Of a stretch of DNA of 64,000 bases, positions 44,392 through 55,490 are shown one piece after another. Numbering within the stretch: the stretch's first letter is position 1; the number at the start of each line of letters is the position of its first letter. The DNA comes from Begonia masoniana (lineage: Eukaryota; Streptophyta; Magnoliopsida; Cucurbitales; Begoniaceae): the NCBI GenBank assembly GCA_022432975.1, contig CM039512.1, positions 45,906,309 to 45,970,308 on the forward strand. The letters are read 5' to 3'. The notes below the pieces were generated by a model. That model was not told the origin of the DNA. It did no database searches and saw only the letters and a program-made list of their open reading frames with translations. The position numbers and the translations under genes were made by a program.

Positions 44392-45075
44392 TTAGATTTT
44401 CTCAACCCAAATGAGTCCTAAACTTATTCTTATATTATTGAAGGTCTTTTCATTCACAGGCTTGATAAAGATATCAGCTAATTTATCTACAGAATTGATA
44501 AATTCTAAACAAATATCATCTTTCTGTACATGATCTCTAATAAAATGATATCTAATCTCGATGAGCTTGGTTCTGGAATGCTGCAAGGGATATTTGTAAA
44601 TATTGATGGAATTCTTCTGACTAAATTCACCTCAATAATCTTAGCTAAGGTGTCCATTCCTATGTGACCTAGCCTTCTAATCCTAATCCAACTATCATTG
44701 GAAGAATTCATAACAAAACATTTTTCATCAGTATGTTCAAAAAATCATCCATATAAAAAATATAACTAATTTTTTTCCTATCTCCTTTGCACAAAATATT
44801 GCTATTCGAAATATCTTTAACCACATATTCATTTGATCTAAATATCATATTTCACACAGTTGACTTATACCAATTAGGTTATGCTTTAACACATCTACCA
44901 ACAAAATATGTTTTCAATAGCAGGGTTGGCAGGGTTACCTCAATTGCCAATACTAACGATTTTACCCTTCTGGTTGTACACAACATAATGATATTTTTTT
45001 ATTAACAATAAACTTTGTTGAATCTCCCATCATGTGTCTTGAACATTCACTGTCGAGATATCATTGATCTTCCCG
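44392..45075 (-). pseudogene. pol: Copia pol remnants (protease, pre-integrase, RNase H end)
   Basis: Three pieces in the expected order. LDSECSRHMMGD (about 45055-45020) is a protease-to-GAG-preintegrase region. MNSSNDSWIRIRRLGHIGMD (44711-44652) is the pre-integrase histidine motif. EIRYHFIRDHV and DKLADIFIKPV (about 44570-44450) form the end of RNase H. The integrase core and the reverse transcriptase, several kb in an intact element, are missing. Junctions are abrupt and frames broken. Confidence 0.85.
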
Positions 45076-45103
45076 GGAAGAACAATTAACATGCAAAACA
45101 AAA

Positions 45104-46657
45104 TCATGTAGCCTTCTTTGGTACCCAAACCTTTTGGGTCCTGGCGTTAGGTTTGGTTCCCTTAGGAACCCATTGTAATTTAGGAGCTACTCTAGATTTG
45201 CTAAATTTTAGAGGACATACAAATGATTTATGTCCTACTTCATTACATGCATGACAGATAGATGAGTTAACTAAGAAATTCTTATAAACTTTCTTTTTAT
45301 TAGATTTTTCGTATCCTATCCCTGCTTTGTCAAATGTCACTCTCTGACTTCCTAATAGCATATTCAGATTTTTGCTTCCATTAGTGAACTTAAGCACAAT
45401 GTCATTCAAGTCCTTATTTTCACTTTTAAAATCGTTGGTCTCCTTTTCAAGCAGATTATATTCTCTAACATGTTTTTCAACTAAACATGCATTTTCCCTT
45501 TTTAACAAATTATATTTAGTCTTAAGCATACCAAATTGCTTAAATAAATCATTAAAAGCATTAATTAACTCACCATCATCAGATTCACTATCCCTAGAAG
45601 AATTGCTTACCTCATTATCGTGTGCCATGAAGCAGAGGTTGGCGACTTCCTCATCCTCTGAAGATGTATCACTCTCACTATCATCCCAAGTAGCTTTCAT
45701 AGCTCTCTTCTTGTGTTTCTTGGGATTCTCCTTTGCTTGTGGACACTCGGCCTTGATGTGTCCAGGCTTCCCACATTCATAGCAAGTAATCTCCTTATCC
45801 ATTTGAGGCTTTTCTCCCTTTGAGAATATCCTCCCATTCAATCTTTTCCGTTGGAGAAATCTGCTGAACCTTCTTGTTATGAATGCAATCTCCTCATCAT
45901 CCTCTTCTTGTTCGGATTCATCTTGTTTACTGGAGGAGGCTTTGAATGCAATATCCTTTCTTTTGGTGATTCCCTTGTCTTTAAGATCCTTCTTATCATT
46001 GGCTCTCATTGTTATTTTGTGCGTCATGAGAGACCTAATGAGCTCTTCAAGTTTGAAGACTTTTAAATCTCTTGCTTCTTGGATGGCTGTCACTTTAGGT
46101 TGCCATCCCCTCGGTAGACATCTTAGAATCTTCCTGACAAGTTATTCGTTTGGATATACTCTACCAAGCACTTTTAAACCATTAGTAATATTGGTAAAAC
46201 GTGTAAACATAGAGTTAATGGTTTCATCCTTTTCTATAGAGAACAATTCATACTCATGAACTAACATACTCATTTTACTTTCTTTCACCTGATTTGTGCC
46301 TTCGTGTGTGATCTCTAATAGGTGCGAAATATCTTGAGCACTCTCACACCCTTGTACTATATTAAATTCATCTCGATTTAGAGCACAGTACAGTGTGTTT
46401 ATTGCCTTGGCATTTAGACTCAGATTTCTTTTGTCAAAATCTGTTAGCTCGGCTATTGATTTAGGAGTTCTAACTCCATTCTCAACTTTTATAGCCTGGA
46501 AAGGGCTGTTTTCAATTATGCCCCACACCTCATAGTCCATAGCTTGAACGAAAATTTTCATTTTAGCTTTCCAGTAAGCATAGTCGTTGCCATAAAAAAA
46601 TAGTGGCCTAGAGATGGACTGACCTTCTACATGTGTAGAATTTGTGTTGAATGCCAT
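45104..46657 (-). pseudogene. gag: Copia gag (UBN2 type) with one stop
   Basis: Starts MAFNTNSTHVEGQ. The capsid region has FFYGNDYAYWKAKMKIF and TLYCALNRDEF, the UBN2 family pattern. One in-frame TAA (46144-46142) interrupts it after YPNE; the frame then continues (LVRKILRCLP) to a CCHC knuckle CYECGKPGHIKAEC (about 45790-45749), an acidic serine-rich linker, a coiled coil and a second Cys/His cluster (CHACNEVGHKSFVC). About 517 codons. Otherwise well preserved, so it decayed recently. Confidence 0.88.
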
Positions 46658-46724
46658 TGTAAGAATATCACAATATTTTCTAAATAACAACTTAGAAAAT
46701 ATTCAACCTTGCTCTGACACCAAT

Positions 46725-48125
46725 TGTAGGATCGTATTTGTCTAAGAGGGGGGGTGAATTAGACTTTTTAAATTTAATTTGTTAATCTAATCAATTTCTC
46801 TCTTAAGTTTAACTGATAAGAAAACAGCAAATAAACAAACAATAAAAGTGAGAGAGAGAGAAATTTACACCACAGTTTTTAACGTGGTTCGACTAAGCTT
46901 GCCTACGTCCACGCTTTAAGACTCCCCCTTGAAGATTCTTTTCTTCTCCTCACGAGAAAACCAGATCGAACTTTCCAGGCGTCAATCTACTGCCTTTACA
47001 ATTTGATTGAACTTCACGGGCGTCAATCACAGCCTTTACACTTTTACAGTATGAACACAGTAAGCACACGGATACAATCTCTCAACAGATAAAACTCAAG
47101 TTAAAGTATAGAGAGATGTAGAAAATTGCAGAGTATATCTCAGTGTTCTGCTTGTTAGGGCTCAAAGATAATTTTTGCAAAAGGTTCTTCTTCCGAGCTC
47201 TTTCTTCTCTTTTTATACTCTATCTCTTATCGTCTCTGAATCTTGAAATGCTCCATATCTGAATGTAGAAATTATATGGCCGTTGGAGAAGGATTCGTAC
47301 ATAGCTCGCTTGCCGTTGCATTCTGGAATAGCTTTCTCTCGCAGCCATTAATGGCGGAGTTAAAGCTTTGGAGGACTGTCATTGTCGCTCTCGGTCTTTT
47401 AAACTTTGGCACTAAGACTTTGGACGTTTGCGCCATTCCATTAACGTGGACAACTGTGTCTGATTCGTGAGTGTGGACGACATTGTCTTTCATTTTCGTG
47501 GACGACTGCGTTTGTCATTGTCGTGGACGGCTGCATTCCCTTTGAGCATGGACGATAACCTTTCCTTTGATCGTGGACACAGCGTCTTCTCTTGAACGTG
47601 GACGATAAGCTTTCCTTCGAGCGTGGACAATAAGATTTGAATTGATGATTGACTAATGAAGCTGACTTAAAGTCACCTGACATTCACGTGGCAATATGGA
47701 CGACTGATTTCTTCTATACTCTTCTGTCTCAACCGTGGACGATTGAATCTAACTTAAAACACCACCTGACTTTCATGTGGACTTTAGACAATTGATTTCT
47801 TTTATACTATTCTGTCTCAGCCGTGGACGATTGAATCTAACACCACCTGACTTTCACGTGACACTTTAACATCCGCGTGGACAATTGCGAAAGGCTTGAC
47901 TGTGGACTATTGATTTCAGACTAAAAACATTTAACTGCAAAAATGTCAGAAACACAAAATACCCTTTTTAAAAGGGCATTTCCAGATAAATGTACTTATG
48001 ACAATAAACCAACTTTATCGAATTACTTACAAGTTCACTTCACCAAATTCAGGTTAATCATAATCATCCAGATTAAAACTTAATCATAAAAAATATAGTT
48101 ACTTAAAAACACATTTAAGCTAACA
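46725..48125 (-). repeat. Copia LTR (5' LTR in element orientation)
   Basis: Starts TGTAGGATCGTATT on the plus strand and ends TTTAAGCTAACA before ACATT. Nearly identical to 40194-41614. It contains the same CGTGGACGAT-rich segment (47470-47890). Confidence 0.88.
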
Positions 48126-48130
48126 ACATT

Positions 48131-51010
48131 CCTATAGTCAGAGAATTCTCTGAGATATTCCTTGATGATGTTCTCGAATTACCACCGGACAGGGAGATCG
48201 AATTTATCATTGATGTATATCCGAGCTCCGCGCCAGTGTCTAAAAATCCATATAGATTGGCGCCTGCTGAATTGAGAGAGTTGAAAACTCAGCTTGAGGA
48301 GTTGCTAGATAAGGATTTCATCCGACCCAGCTTTTCATCCGTTCTATTTGTCAAGAAGAAAGACGGGACTCTCAAAATGTGTGTGGATTACTGAGAGCTG
48401 AATAAGCTTACAGTGAAGAATAAGTATCCACTGCCCCGGATAGATGATTTGTTTGATCAGCTGCAAGGTGCTCGAGTGTTTTCCATGATTGACCTACGCT
48501 CGGGTTACTATCAGTTGAAGGTTCGGAAGGAAGATATTCAGAAAACGGCGTTCCGAACGAGGTACAGGCATTATGAGTTCCTTGTTATGTCTTTTGGACT
48601 TACTAATGCCTCTGCAGCGTTTATAGATTTGATGAACCACGTCTTCAAGGATTATCTAGATAAGTTCGTTGTGGTTTTCATCGACGACATTTTGATTTAT
48701 TCTAAGACAAAGTTGGAGCATGAAGAGCAATTGCGGATTGTTCTTGGAATTTTGCAACGACACCAGCTATATCCGAAGTTCTCTAAATGTGAGTTTTAGA
48801 TAGATAGGGTAAGTTTTCTTGGCCATATTATATCACAGGAAGGGGTTTCTGTGGATCCAAGCAAGATTCAGGTGGTCAGAGATTGGCCACAACCTAAGAA
48901 CGTGAGAGAGGTACGGGGATTTCTCGGGTTGGCTGGCTATTATCGAAAATTCATTGAAGGATTTTCAAAGATTGTAGTTCCTCTTTCACGCTTGACTCGG
49001 AAGAACGAGAAGTTTATATGGTCGGCTGCTTGCGACAACAGTTTTATGGAGTTAAAGCAGAGATTGACCGCAGCTCCAGTGTTGACATTGCGTGTTGAAG
49101 GTGACAAGTTCAGCATATATTGTGATGCGTCTGGAGTTGAGCTTGGATGCGTGTTTATGCAGGAAGGGAGAGTTATCGCGTATGCTTCTCGGCAGTTGAA
49201 GCCGTATGAGTAGAACTATCCTACGCATGACCTGGAATTAGCAGCCGTGGTCTTTGCACTGAAGATATGGAGGCATTACTTATATGGGCAGCAGTGCGAG
49301 ATATTTTCCTACCACAAAAGCCTGAAGTATTTGTTTACGCAAAAGGAACTGAATATGCGACAGAGAAGGTAGCTAGAGTTCGTCAAAGACTATGAGTTTG
49401 AGATTAAGTACCACCCAGGAAAAGCGAACAAGATCGCTGATGCTTTGAGCCGAATTCCTTCTGCGAGTCACCCTTCACTTGCAGCGATGTCGGTTACGTT
49501 GAGGTCTGAGATTAAGAAGTTTGATGTGGAGATTGTGGCAGAGTTGTCCAGTATGCTCACCAACATTTCTCTCAGGCCGACTATTCTGGATAAGATACGT
49601 GAAGCTAAGCAGAAAGATATAGAGTGTGAGGAGCTTCGATTAAGCATGACATCTGGAGACGTGTCTGAATTTAACTTGTCAGATGATGGTATTCTGAAAT
49701 TCAGGCATAGGTGGTACGTGCCTAACGATGAGGAGCTAAAGAAGGAGATATTGGCCGAGGCACATTCTTCAGCATACTCTGTGCATCCAGGAAGCACTAA
49801 AATGTACAGAGACTTAAAGCAATACTTCTGGTGGCCGAACATGAAGAGCGAGGTCGCCAAGTACGTTGAAACCTGTTTAGTTTGTTAACAGGTAAAGGCA
49901 GAACACCAGAGGCCGGCCGGAACACTAAAGCTACTGCCGATTCCGGAGTGGAAATGGAAGCAGATCTCCATGGATTTTATTGTGGGGCTCCCGAGGACAA
50001 TGAAAGAACATGACGACATCTGGGTGATTGTGGACTGATTGATAAAGTCGGCTCACTTCTTATCTGTGAAGATGACGTCTTCTATGGATCAGCTCGCCGA
50101 GCTTTATGTGCAGGAGATTGTTAGGCTGCATGGAGTGCCGGTTTCTATTGTCTCAGACAGAGATCCGAGATTCACTTCTAAGTTCTGGAAGAGTCTGCAC
50201 AAAGCTATAGGAACTCATCTAAATTTCAGCACGGCATTTCATCCTCAGACTGATGGTCAGACGGAGAGAACAAATCAGATTCTGGAGGATATGCTCATAG
50301 CTTATGTGTTGGAATTTCAGGGATCGTGGAGCAGGTATTTTCCATTGGTCGAGTTCTCTTACAACAACAGCTTCCAGACTACCATTGGTATGGCTCCGTA
50401 TGAAGCTTTGTATGGTCGAAAGTGTAGATCTCCATTATAATGGGACGAGGTTGGTGAAGCCAGTATTGTTGGTCCCGAGATTCTGCAGCAAACGGCAGAG
50501 AAGATTGCCGTTGTCAGACAGTGTATCGAGATAGCTCAGAGTCGACAGAAGAGCTATGCTGACACAAGACAGAGAGAACTGGAATTCGAAGAAGGTGATA
50601 AGGTTTATTTGAAGGTTTCTCCGTTTAAAGGTATAATGCGATTCGGAAGGAAGGGCAAGCTAAACCCTCGATATGTGGGAGCCTTCCCTATTCTGAAGAA
50701 GATCGGGAAGATGGCGTATCAACTGCAGCTTTCGGCTTCAATGGAAGACATCCACAATGTATTTCATGTGTCCATGCTTCGAAAGTGTTTGCGCGATCCA
50801 TCGCATATTGTGGAGGCAAGAGAGATCGAGGTACAGCCTACCTTGACTTACGTGGAAAAACCAGTGCATATTTTGGAGTCTTCCATCAAAGTCTTGTTCA
50901 ACAAAGAAATTCCGCTAGTCAAAGTCTTATGACGGAACCACGAGGTGGAAGAAGCTACTTGGGAGCGACAGCAGGATATGATGGCTAAGTATCCTGAGTT
51001 GTTTGTATAA
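48131..51010 (+). pseudogene. pol: Element E pol: RT, RNase H, integrase, chromodomain, with many stops
   Basis: Resumes after the copia insertion. Reverse transcriptase: [41 protein letters not shown] (the FIDD site, about 48670). RNase H: YCDASGVELGCV (49120) and [12 protein letters not shown]. Integrase: zinc-binding HPGSTKMYRDL...CLVC (49790-49885), then the core with [20 protein letters not shown] and FHPQTDGQTERTNQ. A type II chromodomain-like tail follows (PTLTYVEKPVHILE ... EEATWE, 50840-50990). In-frame stops occur at 48392, 48797, 49211, 49370, 49886, 50036, 50438 and 50930; most look like C-to-T or G-to-A changes. Not functional. Confidence 0.93.
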
Positions 51011-51049
51011 TCAAATTTTGAGGACAAAATTTAAATAAGGTGGATGGAA

Positions 51050-53622
51050 TGTAACACCCGGTTTTTAACGGGAATTTGTAAATATATATATAATGGCATT
51101 TTGTAATTATGTCAAATTATGTCGATTTCGCAAAAAGAAAGCGTTATTACGATCCTAATAATTAATATAGATTTTAAGAAAATTTTGAGAATTTTAGGAG
51201 TTTAACGCTAATTTTAGGAGAATTAAGTTTCTCGTAATATAAAGGACGTTGTGGTAAAAATAGTAAACGAGGTCCGAATTGCGAACGGACAGTTTTAATT
51301 GAACCTTAGTAATAAGTTAGAAGAATGGGTGAAATAAGAAATTTTGGAGAAATCGAACCGTTAGCTAAATAACGAAACGAAGGACGAAACAAATAGAAAA
51401 TCAAATTTTAATTAAAAATCAAAATTTTCTTCTTCTCTTCTCCCTCATTCGCAACTCCCCTTCTCTGTGATTTCTCTAGGCGACTTTTCATCGCCTCTCC
51501 TCTGACGTTCTCCATTCCGACCACTAACGCTCTCCGATCAACCTCCGTTCTTCACGTTTTCTTCTTCAATCCCGACCCTAGGTACGATTCTAAGGTTTTA
51601 GAAAGGTTTATTTTGATTTTTACGGAGTTTAAACGGTTAGGGTTTTGTTTAGGGTTTTGCGAAAAACGTGATTTAGGGTTAGAAATCGGTAGGGTTATCG
51701 TAGTTATGAATATAATGGACATATTAGGCGTATTGGACGAAGGTTGGTCTATCCATTGTGGAATATTAAGGTTTGTCGAAATTTCGAGATTTTGGAAAAC
51801 TCCATTATTGGAGGTTTTGAGGTGTCGAGCGTGAATCGCTCGATAAAAATGCCTCAATGAGTTAAATTAAAGTTTTAGGAAAATTTCATTAGTTAGAGTT
51901 TCGTAAATTTAGACGTTTATTGGTTTAGACTTGTTTTAACGACAAATATTGTGAATTTGCGTTAGGTAAACGACGCTCGTGGACGGAGCTAGAAGTTCAA
52001 CAAGCACGAGGTAAGTTCTCGTGACTTACTCTGGCCGATAGACCTACACCGTATATCGATGTCGCGTCGAGGGTTATTGTGGAATTGTTTGTTTAAATGC
52101 TTTGGTTGGGTAGTTAGGATTAGTTCTTTTATAGGGTATGCTTTTAATTGATTTTATTATCTTGATGGTACGTATGATGTATGTTTACTTTAAGCACATA
52201 ATTGTCCATGCATCACGATTTTCAATTATGCATAGAAAATGAATTTCCGCACTATGTTTTAAAGAAAATAGCGATGTGGCCTGAAAGGGGGCTATTGACC
52301 TATTGTGAAGGCTGAGAAGGGCCGGTCACAATACCGCATCGATGTGGCCCGAAAGGGGGCTATTGACCTATTGTGAAGGCTGAGAAGGGTCGATCACAAT
52401 ACCGCATCTAATAAGAACCCATGTATGTTATATGGTCATGCGAGGTGGGGCTCAGGCATGGTTGTGCGTGTTGCAAGCATGTATCCCCCTCCGCTAGGTG
52501 GAAATGGTTGTTTAACTGCCGGATGTGCCCTCTCCATTTAGCGGGTTGAGATCTCGGTGACAACCTATGTAAAGATAAGAAAATGTTGCATGATTTCTGA
52601 AACTCATTTGCACAGCATGCATTTACATTTACGAAACTTGCTGAGCCTTTAGCTCATAGATTGTCTCTATGGTGTAAGTGATCTTGATATAGGTGAGGAC
52701 GAGATCCCTCCACCCGAGGAATGATGCAGTTGAAGGAGGATGGCCCGTGGGAGTGTGCTGGGCAATCGAGGCGCCTTTTTGACCTGTGGAAAAGTAAATG
52801 TATGTTTTGGGAACACGATAGTTTTATAATTGTGTAGTTAAACATATTAGGATGTTTGGGAATCTGGATAGTGGATAGGTTTACGTTTCGATGTTTTTAA
52901 ATGACTTTGAAACTTATTTTACAACCGCTTGGTGATTTTGAACAGGAAGAATTGTTAAGTTTTTAAACGGATCCACGCGGTTCGGTTTTATGAAATCGGG
53001 TTATGCTTTAAATATGTTTTGAGTTGTTTACTTTGGGGTGAGGTTTGAGCGATTATATGTTACATGTTTATGGAGCGGTTTATGTTGAAGTTTTAGTGTG
53101 TTTATGTGGTAAGAGTATATGTTTTGATGAAATGTGTTTAAGAGAATTGATGAAGATGAAAGGGAAGGAAAGGGAGCGATGCAAGTTCTCTGGAAAATTG
53201 GATTTCCAGAGAACTTGGCGATCGATCGCCAAGAGGGGCGATCGATCGCCATAATGGATCGCCACTCCCTGGAAAAATCTAGGGAGCATGGCGATCGATC
53301 GCCCCTCAGTTTTTCTTCACAGGCCATCGATCGCCTGTTTTGGGCGATCGATCGCCCCTATAGATTTTGGGACAAATGTCCCTTCTGCCCCTCTGTGCAT
53401 TGGCCGATGGTTTTTTTTGTTTTAATTTGTTTTTATAATTGTTTTAACTTGAATTTTAATGGTTTTTTATTTAAGTGTTTTCTATGTTTATCTAAATGGT
53501 TTTGAAAATAGTTTTCGAACGTTTTTAACGAATTTGTATACTATGTAAATTCTGCTCAAAGTTTACACGGATAAAAAAAAAATATTACGAGAAAATAAAG
53601 GTACATTATTAGGGTCGCTACA
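51050..53622 (+). repeat. Element E 3' LTR
   Basis: A 2573-bp copy of the 5' LTR. Donor 51582, micro-exon 51966-52010 (45 nt). The exon 3 acceptor is mutated (TGTAAG for TGTAGG, about 52676). A perfect 15-bp inverted repeat CAAGTTCTCTGGAAA / TTTCCAGAGAACTTG lies at 53182-53196 and 53203-53217, followed by five GGCGATCGATCGCC-like palindromes (53218-53356). The 5' LTR has a different number of palindromes and a long G run here. Confidence 0.88.
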
Positions 53623-55490
53623 GGTATTTTCGTAAATATTGTGGAATTAGTCCGTTTTGTAAACGGAAAATTTTAGTAGTACTATATGAGTAAATTAGAG
53701 TATCGGGAGTAATAAGGGAATTTTTAAAGATATAATGCCCAGTTTTACATGTTTTGGGATTTTTCTTAACATAAGGGTATTTCAATAAATATAGCAAACT
53801 AGGTCCATTTTGTGAACGAAAAGTTTTGTTAGAGTCCTAGTAATAAATCAGAATATTTGGTGAAATAAGAAAATTTTGGAGAAAGCAAAACGATAGGTTA
53901 AATAACGATTTAATTAGAAGAATATACCAAGGGGCAAAAAGGTAATTGATATGTTAAATTTAATAAAAACAAAAACCCCTCTCCCAACTCTCTTCATTCA
54001 CGATTTTCCCTTCTAGAGAGGAAAATCCTCTTCGTTCTCTAGCGACTCACCACTCCATTTCTTCGTTTCTTCAAGTCGTTCGACGATAGCTCCGCATTCC
54101 GGCAACTTTTCTTCCAATTTTCTTTCACTAGTCAGGTAAGCTAAGAGTGTTATACCTGTTAGTTGGCCATTTTTGAGTTGTTATTCGTTAAGGTTTCGAT
54201 AGGGATTTTGCGAAATCGTGAAGTTATGTTAAATACCGATAGTTCTATTATAATTATGATTTTTGTTGTTAGATTAGGTTGGAAATAGAAAGTTAGGTGG
54301 AATTTAGAGGTTTAATGTGTAAAATACCGTTGATGACTTGTTGGAAAAAAATGGTGAGCACAATGTGCTCGGTGAAATGCCCGAAAGAAGTAAGCTAAGT
54401 TTTTAAGAAAGTTGTCTTATCTAGGAGCTTCGTTTAAGTTTGGAATTCGTTATTTAGGATAAGTTTTAATGCCAAGGTTTGTGAAATACTCTAGGTGGAC
54501 GAAGCTCAAAGACGGTACTCGGCTCGCTAAGGATGACAGGTAAGTCTTTGTGCTTTGCTTGGCTGATTGGCCTACACCATAGGATTAGTAGTTGATTGAG
54601 GACTCGGAGATTTTATTGCTTTAGCGTAAGTTGGATGGGTAGTTTAAGATAATGGTGATACTAGAACGTTCTTTTCTTTAGGTTTCGTGTTCTGTTTTAT
54701 GCTTTTCTTACGTTTAATGTATCGTACATGTCCATGCATTATGGTTTTCGAATAAGCATAGAAAATGAATTTCTGCACTACGTTTCTACGAAAAGGAAAT
54801 GAATAACGAAAAGGTAGGAATGTATATGAAAAGGAAATGAATAGCGAAAAGATAGGAATGTATATGAAAAGGAAATAAATAGCGAAAAGGTAGGAAATGA
54901 ATAGCGAAAAGGTAGGATGATTGCATGATTTTACGAACACCATACATATAGCATGCATTTTCATTTAGGAAGATTACTCAGCCTTTAGCTCATAGTCGTC
55001 TCTATAGTGTAGGTGACTTTGAAACAGGTGAGGATAACGTTTCTCCAACCGAAGAAAGCGCAGGTTGAAGAAGGGTGCCCGTGGGAGTGCGTCGGCGCAG
55101 TCGGTGCGAATTTGACCCGTGGGAACAATAGGTTAAATTTTGTGATTTTTGGGGATTGTTTTGGGCTGATGGGTGATAGCATAGGAAGAAATGTATAGGA
55201 CTCATTTTAGGATGCTTGATGTCTGGATAGTGTACGTACTGACGATTCGATGAAATGAATTTGATGATAATGCTGTTATGTGGAATTTGGATGATTTAGA
55301 GTTGGGCCATTGTTTTGAGACAAATGTGTTGTTTTAGGTAGGTTTTGATGATTTTAGGTTGAGAAGTTTGGTTTATGAATGGATATTTTGAGGGTGCTTA
55401 TTAAATTGTGAAGTGTGCGATGTTCAGGGTAGTAAAGAAGAAGAAGGCTGCTCTCTGGAATTAAAATCCAGAAAGCTTGCCGATCGATCG
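53623..55490 (+). mobile_element. LTR F (5' end and 3' end missing)
   Basis: Begins inside an LTR at the block ggtattttcgtaaatatt, which in A lies about 45 bp from the LTR start, so element E sits in the missing edge. Leader donor GTCAG/GTAAGC (54136), micro-exon 54495-54539 (45 nt, open), exon 3 from 55013 with a 17-codon acidic tail. A TCTGGA...TCCAGA stem and a GATCGATCG palindrome are visible (55452-55490), where LTR G interrupts. Confidence 0.75.

Larger units (their letters stand above)
40194..48125 (-). mobile_element. Non-autonomous copia element with gag and extra ORF, pol deleted
   Basis: LTRs at 40194-41614 and 46725-48125 (1421 and 1401 bp), target duplication ACATT on both sides (40189-40193, 48126-48130). 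Orientation is minus. The primer site TTGGTGTCAGAGC (46723-46711) differs from initiator-Met by one base. The polypurine tract AAAAAGGGGAAGAT lies beside the left LTR. The internal 5.1 kb holds gag, small remnants of protease, pre-integrase and RNase H, and a long downstream ORF. Almost all of integrase and reverse transcriptase is missing. It split the protease-RT junction of element E. Confidence 0.92.
35766..53622 (+). mobile_element. Element E: Tekay/Del-type gypsy retrotransposon, decayed, with nested copia
   Basis: LTRs at 35766-38437 and 51050-53622 (TGTAACACCCGG ... GGGTCGCTACA), an initiator-Met primer site at 38443-38455 and a polypurine tract at about 51037-51049. The internal order is gag, protease, RT, RNase H, integrase and a C-terminal chromodomain-like segment, typical of the Tekay (Del) chromovirus lineage. 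A copia element is inserted between protease and RT. The flanks do not match: GTTTA before the 5' LTR, GGTAT after the 3' LTR. Each flank sits inside a different older LTR (D and F), so the copy is probably a recombinant of two insertions. Confidence 0.9.
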
